From Clostridiales bacterium (lineage in GTDB: Bacteria; Bacillota_A; Clostridia; Oscillospirales; Oscillospiraceae): a stretch of DNA of 64,000 bases. This document shows positions 17,078-27,630 of this stretch, piece after piece (the stretch's first letter is position 1; each line of letters opens with the position of its first letter). The notes below the pieces were generated by a model. That model saw only the letters and a list, made by a program, of their open reading frames with translations, was not told the origin of the DNA and did not search any database. The stretch is from assembly GCA_004553625.1 (NCBI GenBank), contig SFKX01000002.1, positions 124,001-188,000 of the forward strand, written 5' to 3'. The position numbers and the translations under genes were made by a program.

Positions 17078-19039
17078 ATGCGAAAAGAGACGCGGCATAG
17101 CCTTCTTATACTCGCGGCATTTCTCCTAATGGGGGTTCTGGCCGTCTGGGGCCAGTATCGCTGGGACAACAAGTATACCGCAGCACTCAGCGGCGACTGG
17201 GGCGTAAGCGTACTGCAGACCGACCCGGAAAAGCCGGCCTGGTTGGTGGATGGTTGGGAGTTCTACCCCGGCGAGCTGCTCTCGCCGGAGGACTTCCGCG
17301 CGGGCCGAAGCGCGGAGCAATATACCTACGCCGGGCAGTATCCGAACTTCAGCGCGCAGCTCGGCAGCCCCTACGGCGAGGCGACCTATCGCATTGTGTT
17401 GGAAAACCCCGGCGAGCCGCTGGAGCTGAGTCTCTACCTGCCCGAGCTGCTCTGCGCCGGGCGCGTCTACATAGGCGGCGAGCTCGCCGGAGAGCAGGGC
17501 GGTGTGGAGCCATACGAGCCCCGGGTCGTGGACGGGGTATACTCGTTCAGGGCGGAGGGGAGCACGGAGATCATCATACAATGCGCTAACTATACGCACT
17601 ACTATTCCGGCATGTACTACCCGCCAGCAGTGGGGACGCCGGGCTCGATAGCACGGCTGATATCCGCGCGGCTGACGGTGTATGGGCTGCTGTGCTTTGC
17701 CTCGCTGGCGGCGGCGCTCTCCAATCTTGCGCTCTGGGTGCTGGGGCGCGGCAGGCTGACGCGGCTTCTCGGTCTGCTCTGCACGGCCTACGCCCTGCGG
17801 ATGGCCTATCCCTTCCTGCGAGCGCTCGGCGTGCCCGCCATAAGGCCGCTCTACGCTGTTGAGGACCTCTGCGCCGCGGCGGTCCTGCTGTGCGCCATAC
17901 TGCTGGCCGGCGAGCTTTCCGGCGCGGCGCAGCTGGGATACCACCGCCGGGCCGCGGTTCCCGCCGCAGCGGCCATGTGCGCGGCCTGCGTTGTTTTTCC
18001 GGTTTTTATAATACCATACGCCCCGCGCCTTATCAACTCTTATGGCCTGTTGCTCACGATATGGAAATTGCTCGCTGGAATCTATCTCATCCTTCTCTCC
18101 GCGCGGGCGCTGCGGATGCGGTCGCCCCTGGGCCGGTATCTGCTCTGCGCGTCCGGACTTTACGGTTTTCTGGTGGCAGCGTCTGCCTTGACGGCAAACT
18201 ATCTTGAGCCGGCGCGCGGCGCGTGGCCGGAGGAGCTAGGGGGCTTTGCACTGGTGGCGGGTTTTGCGGCGCTGATGGTGCGCCGCGGTATGCTGCTGAT
18301 AAGTGAGAACAGGCGGCTCAACGCCAACCTGAGCAAGGAGGTTGAGCGCAAGACCCGCGCGCTCGAAACGCTGCTCGACGAGAGGCGCGAGCTGCTTGCG
18401 ACGCTGGTCCACGACCTCAAGAACCCTCTCGCCGCAGTCCGCAGCTACGCAGACCTCGTGCGCGGCAGCAGCGTTGAGCTGGACGAGGAGACCGCAGCCT
18501 GCCTGGACGCCCTCTCTGAGCGAGTGGGCGCGGTGGAGGACAGGTTCGGCCTTCTGCAGGGCTTTTCACGGGCCGAGCGCGCGGCGGCGGGCGCGGAGAG
18601 GCTGGAGCTCTCCGCCTTCCTGCGCGGTTTCTACGAGAGCAACCGCCCGGATGTGGAGCTCTCCGGCCAGCGCTTTTGCCTGGAGCTTTCAAGAGGGGAG
18701 CTGTACGTCGCGGCGGAAGAGCAGGGCCTGCGCGCCGCGCTTGAAAACCTCTGCTACAACGCGCTGTCCTTCACTCCGCCGGGAGGGCGGATAACGCTCT
18801 CGCTGCGGTGTGAGGATGGGTACGCCGTCATAGCCGTCAGCGATACGGGCAGCGGCATAGCCCCGGAGGACATGCCGCATATTTTCGAGCGCGGCTTTAC
18901 ACGCCGGGCGGACAACAGCGGCGAGGGGTTGGGCCTCTATATCGTCCGGACCTTTGCCCTTGAGCACGGGGGCTCAGTTGACGCGGAGTCCGAACAGGGC
19001 AGGGGCAGCGTGTTCACCCTGCGTCTCCCACGGGCATAG
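17078..19039 (+). CDS. Sensor histidine kinase, 7TMR-DISM type
   Basis: A 653-residue membrane kinase. It has an N-terminal membrane helix (8-25), an extracellular jelly-roll domain (about 40-180, with TYRIVLEN and RVYIGGEL resembling 7TMR-DISMED2), seven membrane helices (about 195-405), a short coiled coil, and then HisKA with His445 (TLVHDLKNPLAAVRSYADL). The ATPase part has the N box (ENLCYNALSFTPPGG), G1 (DTGSGIAPEDM) and G2 (GEGLGLYIV). GGAGG lies seven bases before the ATG. It probably senses a ligand outside the cell and phosphorylates the regulator at 14744. Its promoter cannot fit in the 27-base gap to the divergent surface gene and must lie within that gene. Confidence 0.9.
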   Translation: MRKETRHSLLILAAFLLMGVLAVWGQYRWDNKYTAALSGDWGVSVLQTDPEKPAWLVDGWEFYPGELLSPEDFRAGRSAEQYTYAGQYPNFSAQLGSPYGEATYRIVLENPGEPLELSLYLPELLCAGRVYIGGELAGEQGGVEPYEPRVVDGVYSFRAEGSTEIIIQCANYTHYYSGMYYPPAVGTPGSIARLISARLTVYGLLCFASLAAALSNLALWVLGRGRLTRLLGLLCTAYALRMAYPFLRALGVPAIRPLYAVEDLCAAAVLLCAILLAGELSGAAQLGYHRRAAVPAAAAMCAACVVFPVFIIPYAPRLINSYGLLLTIWKLLAGIYLILLSARALRMRSPLGRYLLCASGLYGFLVAASALTANYLEPARGAWPEELGGFALVAGFAALMVRRGMLLISENRRLNANLSKEVERKTRALETLLDERRELLATLVHDLKNPLAAVRSYADLVRGSSVELDEETAACLDALSERVGAVEDRFGLLQGFSRAERAAAGAERLELSAFLRGFYESNRPDVELSGQRFCLELSRGELYVAAEEQGLRAALENLCYNALSFTPPGGRITLSLRCEDGYAVIAVSDTGSGIAPEDMPHIFERGFTRRADNSGEGLGLYIVRTFALEHGGSVDAESEQGRGSVFTLRLPRA

Positions 19040-19051
19040 AGCCTGAGTTGC

Positions 19052-19088
19052 AAAAAACATGCCGGAGCGGTCCTCGGACCGCTCCGGC
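19052..19088 (-). terminator. Terminator between kinase and MFS genes
   Basis: A 13-bp stem (19061-19073 with 19076-19088) is followed on the minus strand by ATGTTTTTTG, so it ends the MFS transcript and may act on both strands. Confidence 0.65.
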
Positions 19089-19131
19089 TCCGCTTTTCCG
19101 GCGCAGCCGCGCCGGGATTCGGGTATTAGGT

Positions 19132-20295
19132 TCACTGTTTCAATTTGCGGTAGTGGTCGTCGACGAAGGCCTCAAAGACGACGATGCCGATGATGTAGGC
19201 AATGGCCGTCAGCGCGAAGCCCCTGCCCAGGCCGACGGATTCCTGCATGAAGCCCATGACCAGGGAGCCGATGCCTATGCCGATGTCGTAGGACAACATA
19301 TAGGTCGAGTTCGCGACTCCGCGCTCCGGCCCCGGCGTCGTGCCGGTGACGAAGGACTGGAAGAGCGGCTGCAAGATGCCGTAGCCCAGACCGAAGAAGA
19401 AACCCGCAATGAGCAGATGCAGCCCCGTATCCAGGAACACAAAGCTCAGCATCGTGAGGATGAGCACCGCTATGCCGGCATAGACCGGCAGCTTGTATTT
19501 CCCCGAGTCTATGACCTTCTGCGTCGAGAGCTTGGATATGAGCATTCCCGCAACAAGACATATGTAGAAATAGGGCAGCCAGGCCATGATGTCCTTCTCC
19601 TGCGCAAGTATGGACGAGTAGGCGATGACGGCTCCGTAGGGTATCATGAGAAACATCATGTTCAGCATGAAGGGCAGCGCGGGCTTGTAGATGCTCTCAC
19701 GGAGTGAGAACTTGCGGCGCTGCACCTTGGGATAGCGCAGTCGGCAGCAGGCGACGCAGATGAGCGCAGCCACGGTTATGCCGAAGATGGTCCAGAACGA
19801 GGCCGTGCTGCTCAGGTTCTCCTGCACCTGCAGCCCGACGTAGGGCCCGACGGCCATGCCTATGGACACCGTGAAGGCAAAACGGCTGATTCCCTCCGTC
19901 ACCTTCGCCGCGGGCAGAACGTCGCCCGCCATAGTCATCGTCGCCGAGGCGCAGACCGAATACACCGCGCCCATGTACAGCCGCACAACGATGAGCAGCC
20001 CAAACACCGGGAAGGCGATGAACGCCGGAAAGGACAGGCAGAACAGCGCGAGGAAAATGATATATACCTTGAATCTGTTGAAGTTGTCCAGCAGATAACC
20101 GGCCACGGGCCGGAACAGCACCGTCGCCACGCTCATGGCGGTCAGCACGATGCCGACCTTCGAGCCAGTGATGCCTATCTCCTGACAGTAGACGGGGATG
20201 ATTGGGATGGACGCGTAGAATGCTGCCAACACCAGCAGGTTAGTGATGAATAGGAGGATGAACCTCCAGTTCCAAATTTTTTCGGCTTTTTCCAA
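19132..20295 (-). CDS. MFS transporter (drug/metabolite efflux-like)
   Basis: About 387 residues, 12 membrane helices, with the motif-A-like loop RPVAGYLLDNFNRFKVY and a GLGYGILQPLFQSFV segment as in DHA1-type exporters. The first ATG (20349) lies at the predicted transcription start inside the MarR operator, so I prefer the TTG at 20295 (LEKAEKIWNWRF) behind AAAGGAG, 11 bases away; a TTG at 20304 is too close. It is divergent from a MarR gene and shares the operator sequence with it. It probably exports a toxic compound that the MarR protein recognises. Confidence 0.8.
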   Translation of the reverse strand: MEKAEKIWNWRFILLFITNLLVLAAFYASIPIIPVYCQEIGITGSKVGIVLTAMSVATVLFRPVAGYLLDNFNRFKVYIIFLALFCLSFPAFIAFPVFGLLIVVRLYMGAVYSVCASATMTMAGDVLPAAKVTEGISRFAFTVSIGMAVGPYVGLQVQENLSSTASFWTIFGITVAALICVACCRLRYPKVQRRKFSLRESIYKPALPFMLNMMFLMIPYGAVIAYSSILAQEKDIMAWLPYFYICLVAGMLISKLSTQKVIDSGKYKLPVYAGIAVLILTMLSFVFLDTGLHLLIAGFFFGLGYGILQPLFQSFVTGTTPGPERGVANSTYMLSYDIGIGIGSLVMGFMQESVGLGRGFALTAIAYIIGIVVFEAFVDDHYRKLKQ

Positions 20296-20329
20296 TACGA
20301 TCAAAACTCCTTTGATATGAGCGTAATAA

Positions 20330-20349
20330 ATGGTGGCAACTGCCACCAT
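20330..20349. promoter_or_regulatory. MarR operator 1
   Basis: ATGGTGGCA and its exact inverted copy TGCCACCAT are separated by AC. It lies immediately downstream of the MFS promoter on the minus strand. Confidence 0.7.
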
Positions 20350-20355
20350 ATTGAC

Positions 20356-20384
20356 AGTATATCACGGGAGAGGGCGCAAGTCAA
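20356..20384 (-). promoter_or_regulatory. Promoter of the MFS gene
   Basis: Minus strand: TTGACT (20384-20379), 17 bases, TATACT (20361-20356). Transcription would start next to operator 1. Confidence 0.65.
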
Positions 20385-20391
20385 CAACCAG

Positions 20392-20420
20392 TTGCAACTG
20401 CCACCATATTGATGTATAAT
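20392..20420 (+). promoter_or_regulatory. Promoter of the MarR gene with embedded operator 2
   Basis: TTGCAA (20392-20397), 17 bases, TATAAT (20415-20420). The spacer contains the half-site TGCCACCAT (20399-20407). GCAACTGCCACCATATTGA is repeated directly here and at operator 1, so the same protein probably controls both genes. Confidence 0.7.
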
Positions 20421-20443
20421 AGGCCGGCAAGGAGGCGAGCGCA

Positions 20444-20878
20444 GTGGCGGGGATCGTGGAAGAGCCGTTCAAGGCGATATCGATATTATACAGGAAGTCG
20501 CACATCTGGCTGAGCGAGGGTTGCGAGCAGTACGACCTGACGGCGGCGCAGGCGGTGGTCATCCTGATAGTCTGCGACCATGGCGAGCTTACGCAGGACG
20601 AAGTGACGAAGCGGCTGAGTCTGGACAAGAGCGTCATTGCAAAGACGGTGACGAAGCTCGCGGAGCTGGGCTTCATTGAGCGCAGCACAAACCCGAAGGA
20701 CAAGCGCACCTTCGACATAAGGCCCACGGAAAAGGCCCGCGCGGCGTATCCGCATGTGCAGGAGCAGATCGAAAACTGCTTCGGGCGTATGACCGGGCGC
20801 ATGAGCGACTCGGAGCGGGACGAGTTCCGCCGACTCCTGCTCCTCGCCGCCGAGACGACGCTCGCACAGGACGAATAA
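20444..20878 (+). CDS. MarR-family transcriptional regulator
   Basis: A 144-residue protein starting with GTG at 20444 behind AAGGAGG. The winged helix is at about residues 30-100 (DLTAAQAVVIL, then LTQDEVTKRLSLDKSVIAKTVTKLAELGFIER, with the wing NPKDKRTFDIRPTEKA). It is divergent from an MFS exporter. The inverted repeat ATGGTGGCA/TGCCACCAT occurs in both promoters, as expected for a MarR protein that represses itself and a divergent efflux pump until a small phenolic or drug-like ligand binds. Confidence 0.88.
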   Translation: MAGIVEEPFKAISILYRKSHIWLSEGCEQYDLTAAQAVVILIVCDHGELTQDEVTKRLSLDKSVIAKTVTKLAELGFIERSTNPKDKRTFDIRPTEKARAAYPHVQEQIENCFGRMTGRMSDSERDEFRRLLLLAAETTLAQDE

Positions 20879-20897
20879 AGGCGGCCAGTCAAACGAA

Positions 20898-20930
20898 AGC
20901 CCCCGGCGCAATATGCGCCGGGGGCTTGTT
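20898..20930 (+). terminator. Terminator after the MarR gene
   Basis: A 13-bp stem (20898-20910 with 20914-20926, loop ATA) followed by TGTTATT, between convergent MarR and pnp genes. Confidence 0.7.
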
Positions 20931-20947
20931 ATTCAGCTTATTCTGAC

Positions 20948-23077
20948 TCAGTCCTTGAGGCCCATGGCTTCGCGTTCTTTGATAGCGTCCTTGCGGGAGA
21001 GATTGACCCTGCCGCGGTCGTCTATCTCCGTGACCTTGACCCAGGTCATGTCGCCGATGTTGAGGACGTCCTCGACCTTCTCGGTGCGCTTGAACTCGAG
21101 GTCCTTGATGTGGATCATGCCGTCCTTGCCCGGGGCCAGCTCGACGAAGGCGCCAATCGGGATGATGCGCACGACCTTGCCGTAGTACAGCTTGCCCACC
21201 TCGGGCTCGAACACGATGTTCTCGATGGTCTGGCGCGCGGCGCGGCAGGCCTCGATGTCCTCGGAGGCGATATAGATGTTGCCGGAATCCTCGATGTCTA
21301 TCTTGCAGCCGGTGTCGGCGCAGATCTTCTGGATGACCTTGCCGCCGGAGCCGATGACCTCGCGGATCTTGTCCGGATTTATCGTCATCTTTATCATCTT
21401 CGGTGCGGTCTTGGCGAGTTCCTTGCGCGGCTCGCGGATGCAGGGGAGCATGATCTCGTCCAGGATCTGGATGCGCGCCTCGTGGGTGATCTCCAGAGCT
21501 TCCTTAATGATCTCGTGCTTGAGGCCGTCGTTCTTGAGGTCCATCTGGATGGCGGTGATGCCTTCCTTCGTGCCGGCGACCTTGAAGTCCATCTCGCCGT
21601 GGAAGTCCTCTACGCCCTGGATGTCGATGAAGGTGGTGAAGTCGTCCCCGTCCTGGATGAGGCCGCAGGAGATGCCCGCGACGGGCGCCTTTATCGGCAC
21701 GCCGGCGTCCATGAGGGCAAGGGTGCTGCCGCAGATGGAGCCCTGGGAGGTGGAGCCGTTGGAGGAGAGAACCTCGCTCACCACGCGGATGGCGTAGGGG
21801 AAGTCCTCAACGCTGGGGATGACGGGCTCGAGGGCCTTCTCGGCCAGAGCGCCGTGGCCGTACTCGCGGCGGCCGGTGCTGCGCTGGGGCTTGGCCTCGC
21901 CGGTGGAGTAGCCGGGGAAGTTGTAGTGGTGCATATAGCGCTTCTCTTCCTCTTCCCAGATGGTGTCCAGCTTCTGGGCCATGGAGAGAGTGTTGAGCGT
22001 GGCGATGGAGAGGACCTGAGTCTGGCCGCGGGTGAAGAGGCCGGAACCGTGTACGCGCGGGATGACGCCCACCTCGGCGGCCAGGGGACGGATCTCGTCC
22101 TTGCGGCGGCCGTCCACGCGGTGACCCTCGAGCAGCCAGGCCTTGACGATCTTCTTCTGGAACTTGTAGGTGATCTCCTCGAGGTACTTGTCCATGTCGG
22201 GGTAGTCCTCAAGGAAGAGCTCGTGCCAGCGCTCGATGAGCTTGTTCCAGCGCTCCTCGCGGACGTTCTTATCGTCCGTGTCCATGGCGGCCTTGGCCTC
22301 TTCCATGGTGGAGGAGACGATCTTTTCGAAGAGCTCCTCGTTGAAGTCGGCGTGCTCGTACTCGAACTTGGGCTTGCCGATGTCCTCGACCATCATGTCG
22401 ATGAGGTTCAGGACGGGCTGGAGCATCTCGTGCGCCTTGACTATGCCCTCGTACATGACCTTGTCCGGCACTTCCTTGGCGGCGGCCTCAATCATGACGA
22501 CCTTCTTGTGAGTGGCGGCGACGGTGACGTTCATGCGGTTGGTCTCACGCTCGGCCTTGGTGGGGTTGAAGAGGTATTTCTCGCCGTCCCAGCCGAGGGA
22601 GATGCCCGCGATGGGGCCGTTGAAGGGGATGTCCGAGATGGACACGGCGGCGGAGGCGCCGATCATGGCGGTGATCTCCGGGGAGCAGTCGCGGTCCACG
22701 GAGAGGACCTCGCACTGGATGGCGACGTCGTTGCGCAGGTCGTAGGGGAAGAGAGGACGCATGGGCCTGTCTATGAGCCTGCTGGCCAGCACGGCGGGCA
22801 GGCTGGGGCGGCCCTCACGGCGCATGAAGCTGCCGGGGATGCGGCCGACGGCGTAGAGCTTCTCGTTGAAGTCCACGGAGAGGGGGAAGTAGTCTATACC
22901 GTCGCGCGGACGGGGGGACGCGGTCACGGCGACGAGGACGGTGGTCTCGCCGTACTGGACCAGGACGGCGGCGTTGGCGAGCTCTGCCATGCGGCCGACC
23001 TCCATGCGGAGGGGCCTGCCGCAGTAGTCTATCTCATAGACCTTCTTGTTGGGGAACTTTTTCTGGCGGATTATCAT
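20948..23077 (-). CDS. pnp: Polyribonucleotide nucleotidyltransferase (PNPase)
   Basis: A 709-residue 3'-5' phosphorolytic exoribonuclease of RNA turnover. Two RNase PH-like domains are present; the second has FTRGQTQ, the GRREYGHG segment and the metal-binding acidic pair in DIQGVEDFHGEMDFK. KH (IREVIGSGGKVI) and S1 (YYGKVVRIIPIGAFVEL...GMIHIKDL) domains follow. The start at 23077 (MIIRQKKFP) has AAAGGAGC eight bases upstream; the ATG six codons earlier includes that site and is rejected. It lies downstream of rpsO, the conserved rpsO-pnp order, with a stable hairpin between. Confidence 0.96.
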   Translation of the reverse strand: MIIRQKKFPNKKVYEIDYCGRPLRMEVGRMAELANAAVLVQYGETTVLVAVTASPRPRDGIDYFPLSVDFNEKLYAVGRIPGSFMRREGRPSLPAVLASRLIDRPMRPLFPYDLRNDVAIQCEVLSVDRDCSPEITAMIGASAAVSISDIPFNGPIAGISLGWDGEKYLFNPTKAERETNRMNVTVAATHKKVVMIEAAAKEVPDKVMYEGIVKAHEMLQPVLNLIDMMVEDIGKPKFEYEHADFNEELFEKIVSSTMEEAKAAMDTDDKNVREERWNKLIERWHELFLEDYPDMDKYLEEITYKFQKKIVKAWLLEGHRVDGRRKDEIRPLAAEVGVIPRVHGSGLFTRGQTQVLSIATLNTLSMAQKLDTIWEEEEKRYMHHYNFPGYSTGEAKPQRSTGRREYGHGALAEKALEPVIPSVEDFPYAIRVVSEVLSSNGSTSQGSICGSTLALMDAGVPIKAPVAGISCGLIQDGDDFTTFIDIQGVEDFHGEMDFKVAGTKEGITAIQMDLKNDGLKHEIIKEALEITHEARIQILDEIMLPCIREPRKELAKTAPKMIKMTINPDKIREVIGSGGKVIQKICADTGCKIDIEDSGNIYIASEDIEACRAARQTIENIVFEPEVGKLYYGKVVRIIPIGAFVELAPGKDGMIHIKDLEFKRTEKVEDVLNIGDMTWVKVTEIDDRGRVNLSRKDAIKEREAMGLKD

Positions 23078-23196
23078 GCGCTGTGCTCCTTTCATATTTC
23101 TCGCGGAGCCGTCCCTTTAGCACTTGAAGCCGGGCCTGAGCTTCGGACACGCCTTCAAATACTAACGGGCGCCCCGCGTGATTTGACCTAAGAAGA

Positions 23197-23227
23197 TGCA
23201 GGGGACAAAATTCAATTGTCCCCTGCA
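23197..23227 (-). promoter_or_regulatory. rpsO-pnp intergenic stem-loop
   Basis: TGCAGGGGACAA (23197-23208) pairs perfectly with TTGTCCCCTGCA (23216-23227), 7-base loop. No real U-run follows. This is the position where RNase processing and partial termination control pnp in other bacteria. Confidence 0.55.
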
Positions 23228-23270
23228 CTCAAAACCTTCATACCCTTCAGAGATGCCGGGCCGGGCTTCC

Positions 23271-23537
23271 TTACTTGCGGATGCCGAGCTTGGCGATGAT
23301 GGCGCGGTAGCGCTCGATGTCTTTCTTCGCGAGGTAGTCAAGCAGACGGCGGCGTTTGCCGACCATCTTGTACATGCCGAGACGGCTGTGGTCGTCCTTC
23401 GGGTGCTGCTTGAGGTGCTCGGTGAGCTGACGGATGCGCTCGGTCAGGATGGCGATCTGGACTTCCGGGGAGCCGGTATCGCCCTCGTGGGTGGCGTTGT
23501 CGAGGATGACGGTGGTCTTTTGCTCTTTGGTGATCAT
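23271..23537 (-). CDS. rpsO: 30S ribosomal protein S15
   Basis: 88 residues, the usual length of S15, which binds the central domain of 16S rRNA early in small-subunit assembly. Conserved segments are visible: DTGSPEVQIA, RIRQLTEHLK, HPKDDHSRLGM and KRRRLLDYL. The ATG at 23537 has AGGAAAG rather far upstream (about 13 bases), which may fit translational autocontrol. A promoter lies at 23631-23659. Confidence 0.97.
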   Translation of the reverse strand: MITKEQKTTVILDNATHEGDTGSPEVQIAILTERIRQLTEHLKQHPKDDHSRLGMYKMVGKRRRLLDYLAKKDIERYRAIIAKLGIRK

Positions 23538-23630
23538 GGTGATCCAACTTTCCTTTCTGTTTTCATTTCTCCTGCGGCTGAGTAGCGGGGGGAAAGGAGC
23601 CTCCCGAAACCCGGCGCGCGGACAAAGTGT

Positions 23631-23659
23631 AGATTAACACATCTTTCCCGATTTGTAAA
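23631..23659 (-). promoter_or_regulatory. Promoter of rpsO
   Basis: Minus strand: TTTACA (23659-23654), 17 bases, TAATCT (23636-23631). The -35 is good and the -10 moderate; it leaves a leader of about 90 bases. Confidence 0.45.
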
Positions 23660-23664
23660 GCATT

Positions 23665-25488
<1,824 letters not shown>

Positions 25489-25519
25489 ATGTACCACCTC
25501 TTATTAATTCCAAACCCGA

Positions 25520-25548
25520 ATTTTATCACCGTATCCGCCATATTGCAA
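25520..25548 (-). promoter_or_regulatory. Promoter of typA
   Basis: Minus strand: TTGCAA (25548-25543), 17 bases, TAAAAT (25525-25520). Confidence 0.55.
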
Positions 25549-25557
25549 GGCTTATTA

Positions 25558-25586
25558 TTTACTTTGAGGGGGCTTTGTGTTAAGAT
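25558..25586 (+). promoter_or_regulatory. Promoter of the MATE operon
   Basis: TTTACT (25558-25563), 17 bases, TAAGAT (25581-25586), divergent from the typA promoter with only 9 bases between the -35 boxes. Confidence 0.5.
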
Positions 25587-25622
25587 AAAATTTACGAGAT
25601 TACAGGAATGTGGAGTGAGAGC

Positions 25623-27038
25623 TTGAACCGGAGGGATATGACGTCGGGGCCGGAGTGGAAAGAGATACTGCTTTTTTCCCTGCCCATAATGCTCGGACAG
25701 TTTTTGCAGCAGCTTTATAACACGGTGGACGGGGTCGTCGTCGGGCGCTACGGCGGGGCGACGCAGGCCATCTGCGAGAATATGATCGCCGCCGTGGGCA
25801 GCTGCGTTTCGCTGATTTTTTTGTTCTTGGCCATTTCCATCGGCCTGGGCAACGGCGGGGCCGTGCTGGTCGCCCAGCTCTACGGCGCGCGGAGGACCCA
25901 TGAGCTCCGGCGCGCGGCCTCCACGCTGCTCATAACGCTGGTTGGCCTCGGCACCTTCCTCACCATCGCGGGGAGCGTGTTCGCGCGGCCGCTCGTCGTG
26001 GGGCTCATGCGCGTGCGGGACCCGGACATCATCGACATGGCGATCGAGTACTTCGCCATATATTCGCTGGGGCTCATCTTCCAGTATATCTACAACGCCG
26101 TTGCCGGAATACTCCGCGCCATCGGAGACAGCCGCGCAACGATGTATTTCCTAATAGTCAGCGCCGTCCTGAACACCATCCTGGACGTCTGGTTCGTCGT
26201 CAGCTTCGGCTGGGGCGTCGTCGGCGTCGCTGTGGCGACGGTCATCGCCCAGGCGGCCTCTGCGGCGGTCAGTGTGGCATACATGTTTATAAAATACCCA
26301 ATTTTCCGCTTCAAAAAAGGAGAATTCGTCTTTGACCGGGAGAAATTCGGCATCTCGCTCCGGTTGGGCGTCCCAGCCATCATCCAGCAGGCTGTCATCT
26401 CCCTGGGCAACGTGTTCATCCAGCGCCTGGTCAACAGCTTTGACCCGACAACTATGAGCGCCTTTACCGTCGGCAACCGCATGGAGGCATACGCGCTGGT
26501 GCCGATCTTCGGCCTGAACTCCGGAGTGGCCACCTTCACCGGGCAGAACGTCGGCGCGCAGAAATATGACCGCGTGCACCGCGGCTGGCGCGTCTCCACG
26601 ATCATGTCCTGCGTCTCCAGCGTGGCCATCGCGCTGACGATAAACCTCCTGGCAGGGGACTTTGCCAGGCTCTTCAACCTCGGCGGCGTGTCCATGGCCA
26701 AGGCCGTCGAGTACCAGCGCTACATGAGCTACTGCGTCGTGCTCTTTGCGGCGTATATGCCGACCTCCGGCCTTTTGCAGGGCGCGGGGGACGCCATATG
26801 GGCCTCCGTCACGAGCCTTGCTACGCTCTCCGCCCGCGTGGCGGTCTCCTACCTCCTGGCCTATGCCTTCAATGTGGGCTATGCCTCGTGCTGGCTCTCT
26901 CTGCCCGTAGGCTGGGCGCTGGGCATCGCCATAACCTACCCCCGCTACTTCAGCAAAAAGTGGATGACGAAGCGCGTCGTCCGGGACCCGCTGCCCGTCT
27001 CCGCTGAGGAGGGAGAGGAGGCGCTCGGCCTTGAGTGA
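25623..27038 (+). CDS. MATE-family efflux transporter
   Basis: About 471 residues with 12 membrane segments. The MATE signature FSLPIMLGQFLQQLYNTVDGVVVGRYGG follows the usual (D)MTSGPEWK lead, and the second half repeats it (LGVPAIIQQAVISLGNVFIQRLVN). These proteins exchange Na+ or H+ for cationic drugs and metabolites. A TTG start at 25623 (LNRRDMTSG) with GGAG seven bases upstream gives the normal N-terminus; an ATG at 25608 would add five residues. It overlaps the next gene by eight bases. Confidence 0.85.
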   Translation: MNRRDMTSGPEWKEILLFSLPIMLGQFLQQLYNTVDGVVVGRYGGATQAICENMIAAVGSCVSLIFLFLAISIGLGNGGAVLVAQLYGARRTHELRRAASTLLITLVGLGTFLTIAGSVFARPLVVGLMRVRDPDIIDMAIEYFAIYSLGLIFQYIYNAVAGILRAIGDSRATMYFLIVSAVLNTILDVWFVVSFGWGVVGVAVATVIAQAASAAVSVAYMFIKYPIFRFKKGEFVFDREKFGISLRLGVPAIIQQAVISLGNVFIQRLVNSFDPTTMSAFTVGNRMEAYALVPIFGLNSGVATFTGQNVGAQKYDRVHRGWRVSTIMSCVSSVAIALTINLLAGDFARLFNLGGVSMAKAVEYQRYMSYCVVLFAAYMPTSGLLQGAGDAIWASVTSLATLSARVAVSYLLAYAFNVGYASCWLSLPVGWALGIAITYPRYFSKKWMTKRVVRDPLPVSAEEGEEALGLE

Positions 27039-27630
27039 TTTCTTCGCGCTTATCTCCAGGATGCGGCACATCGGCCGCTGGGGGCTCATGCGCTCGAGCA
27101 TACCGGAGAACGTCCAGGAACACAGCCACATGGTGGCAGTCCTGGCCCACGCTCTGGGCGTCATAAAGCGGGACGTGTTCGGAGGCGAGTGCGACCCGAA
27201 CTTCCTCGCCGCTGCCGCCCTCTACCACGATTCGCCTGAGATCCTCACCGGCGACATGCCCACGCCCATCAAATACCACAGCGGGCGCATAAGCTCGGCC
27301 TACCACGAGGTGGAGCGCGCCGCTGCTGATAAGCTCATAAATATGCTGCCGGTGGAGCTTAGAGGCGTGTTTTCTCCGCTGATAAGCGGAGAAGTGGGTG
27401 AGAGTGAAAAACAGCTGTTAAAGGCTGCGGACCGGCTCTCGGCCTATATCAAGTGCGTGGAGGAGCGCAAAGCGGGCAACCGCGAGTTTCTCTCCGCCGA
27501 AGCGCAGACCAGAAAGAGAATTGAGGACATGCGCCTGCCGGAGGCGGATTATTTTCTCGAGCACTTCATGCCGGCCTTCGAGAAGAATCTTGACGAGCTC
27601 GGCATGATGACACAGGAGGAAGAAGAATGA
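27031..27630 (+). CDS. yfbR: YfbR-like 5'-deoxynucleotidase (HD domain)
   Basis: A 199-residue HD-superfamily phosphohydrolase. It matches YfbR along its length: RMRHIGRWGLMR, PENVQEHSHMVA with the first metal His, LYHDSPEILTGDMPTPIKY with the HD pair, and AADRLSAYIKC with the last Asp. YfbR removes phosphate from deoxyribonucleoside 5'-monophosphates. It starts with TTG at 27031, inside the end of the MATE gene, so the two are translationally coupled. The overlap with the ACT gene (ATGA) continues the operon. Confidence 0.88.
   Translation: MSDFFALISRMRHIGRWGLMRSSIPENVQEHSHMVAVLAHALGVIKRDVFGGECDPNFLAAAALYHDSPEILTGDMPTPIKYHSGRISSAYHEVERAAADKLINMLPVELRGVFSPLISGEVGESEKQLLKAADRLSAYIKCVEERKAGNREFLSAEAQTRKRIEDMRLPEADYFLEHFMPAFEKNLDELGMMTQEEEE

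Noticed and set aside
20296..20349. ATG at 20349 as start of the MFS exporter
   Set aside because: It lies in the MarR operator at the predicted transcription start and has no ribosome binding site; a TTG after AAAGGAG fits better.
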